IMG/VR virus record: IMGVR_UViG_3300027759_000092
Location: 1 to 63,132 of that record
Length of the DNA: 63,132 bases
Direction: 5' to 3' (one strand)
From: a virus
A program made the translations under genes and the position numbers. Below the pieces are notes generated by a model. It had not been told where the DNA came from, ran no database searches, and saw only the letters and a list, made by a program, of their open reading frames with translations. Below, in pieces: positions 41,801-47,978 of the stretch (the stretch's first letter is position 1; each line of letters begins with the position of its first letter).

Positions 41801-44800
41801 TTCATAGAACACGGGTGACTCATAGCCGTGATCGCTAATGATGTCTTTGAAACCTTGGGTAGGTTTGTATTCAGCTATAGGCTTAACACCTAGAACCCGA
41901 ATTCCTTCGCTATCTTCAATGCTTCTTCTCGTGTGAGTTTCGGGTTCCGATTCATTGCGTCCTCTATAGGATCGTACGGCTTCTCTGAGGGAGTATTTTG
42001 GCCCGTAGTCAGACTTCCCACGAAGTTCCTCAGCGTCCTTGACCGCTCCTCCGGATTCATCCCTTCGGTTAAGTTCTGTATCGAAGACCACACTGGGTCT
42101 TGCTCGTCCAGTAGTCTTTCCGGACTGAGCGATGATTGCTTCTTCGTATCCGATGTCATCGGCTTTCCTTCCGCTTAGTTTTTCATAGAGGCGTTTCTCA
42201 TAATACCAAAGCGCCGCTTGGATGTCAGCTAAAGTTAAATTAATGCCGTCTTTACGCAACATAGTTTGCGCTTTACGGCCTGCGTCATACATGAACTTGC
42301 GGTCGGTAGCTGTAAACGGGGCTTCCTCCAGCATCTCAAATTCATTCTTGTAGATGGTGTTAGCCATCTTCTCAAGGTTGTGTTCAAACAACAGTTGGTC
42401 GTAGGCGGCTCCGGCTTTGGCTTTAGCTTTCTTAAACCATGCTGGTTTCTTGTCTTTCTTGGCAGGCTCTTTCCCCTTAGCCAAATACTCAAGCTCAGTG
42501 CTATAGCCGTATTCCTCGTACTTATTACGCAGGGGAATCGTAGCGGCAATCACCTCATCACGGGTTGCGCTAGGCATTTCCATCATGTCACGGAACTTGT
42601 TGATAGACGCTTCAGTTGCCTGAGGAATTAACAAGCCACGCATACGATTGACGGAGCGAGTCCACCACAGATCCATTGTCAGGTAGCCTTCAGAGCCAGA
42701 GAGGTTGGCGTAGAACGCACCAAGCTTAGGCCCAAAGTAGACTGCGGCGGCAGGGACAGTCGTGTCCTTGAGGTAGCTACCGTCAGTGTCTTCACCCATC
42801 TCACGCAGACGGGCATTCATTTCCTTGACTGTGATCTCCTCTAGGAGAACCTTCTCAAACTTTGTACCGTGCAGATTAAGCAGGTCTTGGATCATCTTGA
42901 GGTTGTTCTCAAGAGCCGTAGCTCTACGGTTGCCCATAGCAACCAGAGGCTTACCATCACGCAGTTTGGAATACAGGGTAATGGCGTTATCAATGTTCTT
43001 GTTAACTTTCTCGCCATTGGATGTAACTGCCACCAATGCAGAGAATACTGAACGGGCGTGTTTGTTATCGCTCAGTTCAGGGAAGCGGCTTGCCAAACGT
43101 TTAACCGCTTTGGGATAATTGTTTGAATACCAACCCAGACCTGTACCCGTTGTGGCTTGAGTGCCTAACTGAAATGCAACCTCATCTGCCATTGCCTTAG
43201 CAAGTTGAGTAGATTGCTCTTCGCTCAGGTTGCTTCGATCCATCTGGCCGAAACGATCTATGGTGTATTGGTTTAAAGCACTGGCGATGTCCCGGACATT
43301 ATTGAATATGCCACGCTTGGCCTTGGTGTTTAAACCAAGATCCTGCTGGGACGCAGTCATGTCCTGCTCCATAAAGTTACGAGTAGACAGCGGCGTGTAA
43401 ACGGGCTGTTTTTCATCCCCGTAGAAAGCACCAAAGGATGTAAGCGACTTTTTAACCTCTTTGTTTGCCTCGGCAGGCTTAGAAGGCTTGAGTTCACCCT
43501 TCTCAATCTTGCCAAAGATATCCTTGTAGGACTCGTAGCCTTGACCATTGAGGTATGACTTGAGGGTGGAGAAGAAATTACGAAGCTTGTTCAGCAACGC
43601 ATTCAGCATTCCGGGAGGAGCTTTTTCCACATCAAAATCACCAAAGGCATCTGCGATTGCTTCTTCTTCCAACAACTCTTTGATCTTTGCGTCAGACATG
43701 ACGGCACGGGGAGGTTTGTCAGGGTTGTTCTTATTCCACTCAGCAGGCATTGTTTGATTGACTTCAATGTACGCATCGTAACGGCTGACAATCCGTCCAT
43801 CGGGCAGTCTAGTCTGGTTACCCTTAAGGTATTTATTTATCCACTCAGCATTAGCCTGACGCTGTAAAGAAGCCCACTGGGCATCAGTAAAGAACCCTAG
43901 TTCTTTTAAAGCATGAAGGGCTTCATGACGCATAACCCTGACAGGTTGAGATGCATCAATAGCCAACTGAATAACTTTGGCGGCGTAGGAGCCTTCTGCA
44001 CCCTGTTCAATGGCATCAACAATCTTTAGGGCTACATCCTGTAGACCGAACCGTCCCAACATAGACTGAAGGGTAGCCTGTGCGGCTTGAAGCTTTTGCG
44101 CTTGTTCTGGTGTTCTAGGTTGTGGTGCTGGCGCTGTAGCCCGGCGTTCAATCTCTGCGTTTACACGAGCCTTTAACTTAGGAGACTTGGTCTTTGCCAA
44201 CTCCTGAATTTCTTTGTCTGACAGGTCTTCAAAGATAGCCTGCTCGGCTTCCTCACGGGTAGCCTTAGTTCCTTTGACAGTCTCACCCTTGGTAACTCGG
44301 TAGGTCTTGGGCGTAACCTTCTTAACGCCAACAGGAACAACAGTGACAGGCCTGCTATAGATCTCTTCTTGATTCTTAAGGTCGGCAATGACGGGCATAG
44401 CCTCGTCCAGCACAGCTTGGTGCGCTTCTTCTGCGGTCTTGTATGCAGGTGTATCAACCAAGCCGTTGAGTTCAAATTTGTGTAATTCGTTCTCGGACTT
44501 AGCAATTTTTTGATCCTGAGCCTTTAAACCTTCTTGCGTTTTCTTAAGTTCAGCCTGTGCAAAACTGTTTAGCTTCTCAGCATGAGCCTCGGCTTTCTCT
44601 TGGGTGTCCATAGAGCGAACCTTTTGGTCACCACTCATCACATCATAGGACTCTGCCTGCTCCTCTTCAACACCAACTTCTTCCTGAATGTCGTATCCAC
44701 TAGGTGTAGAACGTGAGGGAACACTAACTTTATTGCCCTCCGTAACAATGCTTCCGCTCTTGGTTGCATCGTTAAGTAGTGCATTAACAGCAGAACCTTT

Positions 44801-46516
44801 AAGTCCGGTGGCCGTCTCTACTACCTTGGTAGTTTCCTTAAAACTTAACTCATCCTTACCCACCTCGTCCAACTTGGCGTTTAAACCATCTATGGCCTTG
44901 GTAAGTTGCTCAGGGCTGTACCTTGTAGCATTTGTGCCTTCGGGTAGCTCTTGCTTAGTCTCAAATGTGGGAAGCTTTTGCAGGGCTGTAACCGCAGAAT
45001 GCAACTGGGGTTGAGACATCTGAGCGGGGTCAGAGATGCCAGTTGATCTAAAAAGAAAGTCCCCAAACCCGGGAGCGTTTACATCTACGTTCTTTTCTTC
45101 AGCCAGCTTGGTTAGCTGATCAGGCGTGTAAACCTCGGCTGTGTAGCCGGTCTTCTGGGCAATTAATGCGTTTAAAGCACCTGCTTCTTTGGCTTTATCT
45201 TTGCCCGGTAAGGCATCAACTACATCATCTAAGCTGTACGTAGTTAGCGTAGGTTTACCTGTTGCTGTCCGGTGCTCGTTTACATATGAGGTTAACTCAG
45301 GGCCAAGGTCGGCTTCTGTCAAAGCACCAACGGGGTTCTTAACGACCTCCATCTGCGCGGCAATCTCCGCCCTCTTCTCAGTAGCCCGTTGGATATCCTC
45401 AGCTTTACGCTTCTCAAACTCTGCGTTCTTAACGTCCTCAGGATTGATGGTGGGTTTACCACCAGAGATAGCACCTGCACCACCACCGATAAGGCCTGCG
45501 CCTAGGGCGGCTTGACCTAAGGTCTGACCTAGTCCGGCAGTGAGACTTTGCTCTGGATTGACATCACGCAAGGCAAGGTTCTGGGTAACTTTACCGCCAC
45601 CCTCTTCAACCATTTCCTCAGGAATATTCTTAATAGCGCCAGCGATTGCACCTTTGATACGACCTGTACCAAGTCTTTCGCCTGCAAGGGCACGTTCTAG
45701 GGCTTGTGCACCGGGTAATTTCTGCGCCAAAAGGGAAATGGCCGCACCACTTGCTCCTGCGGCTCTTGCGAGGTTTAAAGCCTCTGCCGCCGCCTGCGCT
45801 TCGGGCATCTTCTTTTCCGTCATCAGGTACTGTTTGATCTCCTCAAAACTACCTGAACCAATGTCTGCGCCCTGTTGGGCGGCTCCAGTGCCAATAGCGG
45901 CAGTTGTGCCACGAGATATCTGAGACTTAAGAGCGGCATCTTGAGTTAACTTCAAGGCGGCTTCTGCGGCCTTTTCTTTTGCGGCAGTACCTACAGCGGC
46001 CTTAGCGGCGGCTTGAGCGGCACGTAACTCTGCGGCGGCGGCAGGGCCAACACCGGGAATTGCGGCGGCAAGAATAGAAGGGATGGCTTGAGGAACTTGC
46101 TCGGCTAGGAATCCAATACCCTGTGTCAAGGGGTTCTTTACAACTTCACCAATCTGAGTGCCTAAGGCCGAAAGAACACCCTTCTTCTCGGCTTCTTCAA
46201 CCTTACGGGCAGTCTCAAGTTCTTCAGCCTTGAGCTTGGCAGACATCTGCTTCTTGGCGTATTCCTGTAGGTTCTCACCCAAGCCTTGCAGGCCTGTGGT
46301 TCCAAAGTCTTTGTCTTTAATAGCTCCCGTAGTCAAGCCATAGATCTGGCCGGGAAACTGGATTAATGAACCAATCCCTGAGGCAAACTTAGCCGCAGGG
46401 TCTATAAAAGCTTCGGCAGTTGTACGCTCAAGGGGCTTACCAATACCTTCTTCAAAGGAGAATGTCTTTTCTTTTGGTGTGCCCAACGCTTCTTCAAGCG
46501 AGAATTCTTTTGCCAT
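35867..46516 (-). CDS. Giant polyvalent internal virion protein, likely injected
   Basis: 3549 residues, about 17% of the window. Residues 1-370 are Ala/Gly-rich with hydrophobic stretches; HEALH near residue 860 suggests a zinc peptidase; about 1110-1300 is a conserved polyvalent domain (GWYSNNYPKAVKRLASRFPE); about 1960-2010 includes THDFYGHVKEGFGFRAEGEE; two ADP-ribosyltransferase-like modules follow (VMYHGSPNEF near 2100, VMYHGTARDI near 2305); a ParB-like segment GHEGRHRAMAL is near 2600; the C-terminal third resembles the large polyvalent protein-associated regions. Such proteins enter the cell with the DNA and counter host defence (P1 DarB analogues). Confidence 0.8.
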   Translation of the reverse strand: MAKEFSLEEALGTPKEKTFSFEEGIGKPLERTTAEAFIDPAAKFASGIGSLIQFPGQIYGLTTGAIKDKDFGTTGLQGLGENLQEYAKKQMSAKLKAEELETARKVEEAEKKGVLSALGTQIGEVVKNPLTQGIGFLAEQVPQAIPSILAAAIPGVGPAAAAELRAAQAAAKAAVGTAAKEKAAEAALKLTQDAALKSQISRGTTAAIGTGAAQQGADIGSGSFEEIKQYLMTEKKMPEAQAAAEALNLARAAGASGAAISLLAQKLPGAQALERALAGERLGTGRIKGAIAGAIKNIPEEMVEEGGGKVTQNLALRDVNPEQSLTAGLGQTLGQAALGAGLIGGGAGAISGGKPTINPEDVKNAEFEKRKAEDIQRATEKRAEIAAQMEVVKNPVGALTEADLGPELTSYVNEHRTATGKPTLTTYSLDDVVDALPGKDKAKEAGALNALIAQKTGYTAEVYTPDQLTKLAEEKNVDVNAPGFGDFLFRSTGISDPAQMSQPQLHSAVTALQKLPTFETKQELPEGTNATRYSPEQLTKAIDGLNAKLDEVGKDELSFKETTKVVETATGLKGSAVNALLNDATKSGSIVTEGNKVSVPSRSTPSGYDIQEEVGVEEEQAESYDVMSGDQKVRSMDTQEKAEAHAEKLNSFAQAELKKTQEGLKAQDQKIAKSENELHKFELNGLVDTPAYKTAEEAHQAVLDEAMPVIADLKNQEEIYSRPVTVVPVGVKKVTPKTYRVTKGETVKGTKATREEAEQAIFEDLSDKEIQELAKTKSPKLKARVNAEIERRATAPAPQPRTPEQAQKLQAAQATLQSMLGRFGLQDVALKIVDAIEQGAEGSYAAKVIQLAIDASQPVRVMRHEALHALKELGFFTDAQWASLQRQANAEWINKYLKGNQTRLPDGRIVSRYDAYIEVNQTMPAEWNKNNPDKPPRAVMSDAKIKELLEEEAIADAFGDFDVEKAPPGMLNALLNKLRNFFSTLKSYLNGQGYESYKDIFGKIEKGELKPSKPAEANKEVKKSLTSFGAFYGDEKQPVYTPLSTRNFMEQDMTASQQDLGLNTKAKRGIFNNVRDIASALNQYTIDRFGQMDRSNLSEEQSTQLAKAMADEVAFQLGTQATTGTGLGWYSNNYPKAVKRLASRFPELSDNKHARSVFSALVAVTSNGEKVNKNIDNAITLYSKLRDGKPLVAMGNRRATALENNLKMIQDLLNLHGTKFEKVLLEEITVKEMNARLREMGEDTDGSYLKDTTVPAAAVYFGPKLGAFYANLSGSEGYLTMDLWWTRSVNRMRGLLIPQATEASINKFRDMMEMPSATRDEVIAATIPLRNKYEEYGYSTELEYLAKGKEPAKKDKKPAWFKKAKAKAGAAYDQLLFEHNLEKMANTIYKNEFEMLEEAPFTATDRKFMYDAGRKAQTMLRKDGINLTLADIQAALWYYEKRLYEKLSGRKADDIGYEEAIIAQSGKTTGRARPSVVFDTELNRRDESGGAVKDAEELRGKSDYGPKYSLREAVRSYRGRNESEPETHTRRSIEDSEGIRVLGVKPIAEYKPTQGFKDIISDHGYESPVFYEISNEDAETYSDAIQASKNASPYGAAVYIYPLEDYAKMRLFTTKDGKAGFALKNDDIVSVFSSPPHKGSTYSSLQIAVQEGGRRLDAFDTVLPEIYHANGFKSVGRMRWNEDYIPDGWNKQTFTTFNNGEPDVVYMSYDPDDSTTLTQSPGEYYDDPDELVAAQARAVKNYFEEGEGYGSRKQNQRTGKLKASAQELPDQRRVRRDIQLLDDETRAKYPYLEEPVEGLPAKVKVDGVEVTFGPYIPAREAAILYAEKMGIPYRQQASYHKLDKKFSTLLANTYARMLNRPLAADVKEAYDAWAKETIAQYEAMIKTGITIEFMPNNRDPYGNPRNAILDVINNNHLYVFPADGGFGKDAITEKQIRTNPALALTDIIISGRQARVVEVFRATHDFYGHVKEGFGFRAEGEENAFQSHVRMYSPLAARAMTAGTRGQNSDVNFGPNAEFNKTASGEDTIYADQKIGLMPEWATDSNIEPDVTSKPKLSLKSFFRSPEAAERAAYRKAPPTTDAFKRWFGDSVLTEEGRPVVMYHGSPNEFSIFAERRPIFVSPNPNDAEFFAALKRLGRKQGKPYIYPLWVRAEKPFDFENPDHVQQIMDYMANNYTSPENANRIQVYGHGYKTAEELSTRLENGDWTYIESANVQDSLKALGFDSFQVLEGGKKNLAVFDANQVKSATGNTGEFGETKDVRFSLRQAPDTPEFKQWFSNSKIVTKPTVRFEDGKKIVEPGQPKVMYHGTARDISEFRAKQAGAIFLTDDPNFAADFSSASEEYIKKELLYTLPENEQKRLVKEAIKLAFDNQEITQIEFNRLNTSTVNEALTTEAVKNNVGAVLKSRMTTGQNIMPVYVYSEKPFDYDNPAHVQQVVDELNNSTDSYGRRIGNKEEGSIRTGNWERIENRTVQQAIRKLGFDGFYVREGGIKNLAVYSPTQIKSATGNVGTFDRFNPDIRYSLRSADEAFDSKALADASSTGFKSRYKLIDMPINDFLGLAKLGKQDTKLAEATDRIDKGVKFTSIPYLYMDSEGKDLRVTGHEGRHRAMALKKAGYETMPVEIRSDIRWSEQTDPEKFDYQANWPERIYAQEGALRESFSIPFPFTREESPGDYKAPRAKLSFPSIADQIAQTKNGTDINDSILGTTTVREEEGFVERMMSAISPESFSRFRASAVNRYNQMSVNDKKIAQAMGGIELLADASAEAAALQSDTSAGIAAAVMGYGDSKGGVPVYEKGYTTVSDLNGTVKGLTELLMPLAVRGDPYIYRAFQFYSGVKRGTRLDAEGKEKLFDKKDIQFAKDLELLYPEFKQVHADWINYNNGHVDYMVKTGVLTPEKGKIFKKYADYIPFYRQLEGEETFGPNIFQSLANVKAPKKIKGGEAPLADFLETVVRNTQASVQSGMKNIAATRAIDQALFLGTASQLPQISSAPNTVTILRNGIPVSYAVSDRLLFDAMQSLNLPEMPFLGILAGPANLLRNLVTKDPGFMLANMMRDSLSAYATSGANMTPVIDTIRNFGSVMANRSPEFVKLVNAGVIGGYEFSRDVVSSGGELAKDLRKKSKTQTESERALRPITSLWGFLEKGTEASDAATRIAVYKDVMKRTGNEAEAIRQAAEVMNFNRKGSSPIIRIVTAAIPFLNARIQGLDVLYRAGMAPRPAGVSKTDHQRRVQKNFLIRGATMMALSSMYWFMMKDDDEYKKQEQEVRDNNWILPMINARIPIPFEVGVLFKVIPERILAFAFGNDTGEDLANSMERALRSTFGVNYIPQTVLPLVEATTNYSYFTMRPIVSQGLEGIRPGLQVGPNTTQIAETVGKALNVSPIKIDHIIQGYTGTMGMYMVNTIDAIFDAMSDKQKPSLRIEQYPILKRFMIDSEAKGSVSAYFELKKAVDETVRTVNALEAGGQGEELANFIEGKHRLFGLENASLLGARGFITDMDAKMKPLLENARKIRASEMDPDEKREQLSTINEALISMTSNIQEIKKGLSQ
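41107..41271 (-). CDS. Nested small gene inside the giant virion gene
   Basis: 54 residues on the same strand as the giant gene but in another frame, from the ATG at 41271 with a strong SD (GAAGGAG, spacing 6). The product MDLENKIKELENSKPQRKNF...NEEYEETYNYWMMRQGQSIR looks like a natural helical protein with balanced composition, whereas the giant frame over it is a linker of Arg/Gln/Glu-rich sequence. Likely an overprinted gene or a remnant gene between fused cistrons. Confidence 0.5.
   Translation of the reverse strand: MDLENKIKELENSKPQRKNFQTNEEYEETYNYWMMRQGQSIRTLKNRLKDYQQK
41890..42159 (-). CDS. Nested small gene inside the giant virion gene
   Basis: 89 residues in an alternate frame, with AAGGAAAG 3 bases before the ATG. 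It ends NRNPKLTREEALKIAKEFGF, a pattern I recognise from small phage proteins (IEDAMxRNPxLTREEA). The overlapping giant-protein segment is Arg/Gly/Ser-rich and linker-like. Likely a real nested gene. Confidence 0.55.
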   Translation of the reverse strand: MTSDTKKQSSLSPERLLDEQDPVWSSIQNLTEGMNPEERSRTLRNFVGSLTTGQNTPSEKPYDPIEDAMNRNPKLTREEALKIAKEFGF

Positions 46517-46536
46517 TACAAACTCCTGTTGGGCAA

Positions 46537-47967
46537 TTATTGCTCAAAACCTTTACCGTTCCATTTTGCTGGGCCTTTGGCGGTTTGATAAACAGTACCA
46601 ACAGTTAATTTATCAGGAGTTGGGCTGGGTGGCAATGGAGTGACTCCACTTGAAGCACTAGGTGCTCCTGATGGGGTTAATAAAGCTTGCGGTAAACCGC
46701 CGGAAGCTGGGCCAAGAATTTCTTTTCTTTTTGCTTCAATAGCGGCTTCTTTGTCTAATTTCCACTTGTTGTATTTTTCTACAGACTTAGGATTAGTGGA
46801 ATTTGCAAGCATAGATTCAGGCTTGGCATCCCAAGCTTTTTCTAGTTTTGCCGCAGTGTCTTCAAAATCCTTAATCTTCCGGGCCTCAAGTTGTTGAGAC
46901 TTAAGATCGCCGCCTTGGGCAATTAAGAAACCTTGACGTAAAGCTTCTTCTTTGGTGAGATCCTTGTTAGCAGACATAAGCATGTTGGCAACTTGAATAC
47001 CCACAGCAGGCTGTTTCATGACGGCCAGTTCTTTGAGCTTAAGATCCCTCTCTTGCGCCAGCTTGGCTCTCTTCTCATCATCTCCAGCTACGGCAATCAT
47101 TGCATCGTACTTCTGCTTGATAGCAGATTCAGCGGCAACGTTACCTGTCTGGAACAGGTCTTTCTTGTATTGATAGCCAGTGTCTGCCTTCCTCTGAGCC
47201 AAATCAATCATCTTGTCGGTCAAAGTACTTTGTTCTGTTTCACGAGCTTTTTGCAACGCTTTTTGGCGAGAAGCACCAAGAGCGCCAGATTCAGCAGATG
47301 TGCGTCCACCTCCTATGGCAATCTGTTCCAAGTATTCCATCATTGCGTCATAGCCGGGTTTAGGGGCTACAAGCTTGTCTTTACGTGCTTGGTTCTCAGC
47401 AATTAAGCGGTCAATCTGCGTTGTGTCTGGAGCACCCACTTCAGCCTTTTGACGATCAATAGCCGCCTGACGTTTGGCTTCCTCGCTTACACGCATTTGC
47501 TCACGCAGGAGATCGACTGCGCCTCTTGTGTCTGGAGTCTCCCCGCCTTCAACAAAAGCAACCACGCCTCCGTTGGCATAGGATTCACCTACGTTAGAGG
47601 CAAGGCTATCAATGCCACGCTCTTCAGGTTGGGGTCTAGGTTGGGGGACTCCAAAAGGAACCACTCCGGGTCTGCCATCTTTAGCCATTTGTTTCTGAGC
47701 CTCCTGAACCATACGAGCCTGCAAAGCCTGTTTGGCTTTGGCTTGAACATCTTCTGCAACTGTTGGCATATCGGCAGGTGCGTTTAAAGCGGCCTGAATG
47801 CCAGCGCCTTGGCGCATCTGGTTGATGTCGTTTAAAGCAAGAAGTTGGCGCAGATCCTGTGGAATCCCGCCATTCTGTTTTTTATCTTGATCAACCTTTT
47901 GAGCCAAAGGCGCAGGATTACCTTGATAAGCCTTGGTTATCTGATTGACGGATGGTTGTGTAAACAT
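46537..47967 (-). CDS. Internal virion protein
   Basis: 476 residues. Helical, Ala/Gln-rich: a conserved-looking head (GIPQDLRQLLALNDINQMRQ), an insert YANGGVVAFVEGGETPDTRG seen in phage structural proteins, and a long Lys/Glu-rich helical tail. It lies between the giant protein and another internal virion protein. Likely part of the ejected core. SD AAGGATATTTAA. Confidence 0.65.
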   Translation of the reverse strand: MFTQPSVNQITKAYQGNPAPLAQKVDQDKKQNGGIPQDLRQLLALNDINQMRQGAGIQAALNAPADMPTVAEDVQAKAKQALQARMVQEAQKQMAKDGRPGVVPFGVPQPRPQPEERGIDSLASNVGESYANGGVVAFVEGGETPDTRGAVDLLREQMRVSEEAKRQAAIDRQKAEVGAPDTTQIDRLIAENQARKDKLVAPKPGYDAMMEYLEQIAIGGGRTSAESGALGASRQKALQKARETEQSTLTDKMIDLAQRKADTGYQYKKDLFQTGNVAAESAIKQKYDAMIAVAGDDEKRAKLAQERDLKLKELAVMKQPAVGIQVANMLMSANKDLTKEEALRQGFLIAQGGDLKSQQLEARKIKDFEDTAAKLEKAWDAKPESMLANSTNPKSVEKYNKWKLDKEAAIEAKRKEILGPASGGLPQALLTPSGAPSASSGVTPLPPSPTPDKLTVGTVYQTAKGPAKWNGKGFEQ

Positions 47968-47978
47968 TTAAATATCCT

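Noticed and set aside
35867-46516. N4-type virion RNA polymerase because of the similar length (about 3500 residues)
   Set aside because: I see peptidase-, ParB- and ADP-ribosyltransferase-like segments but none of the T7-family polymerase motifs.
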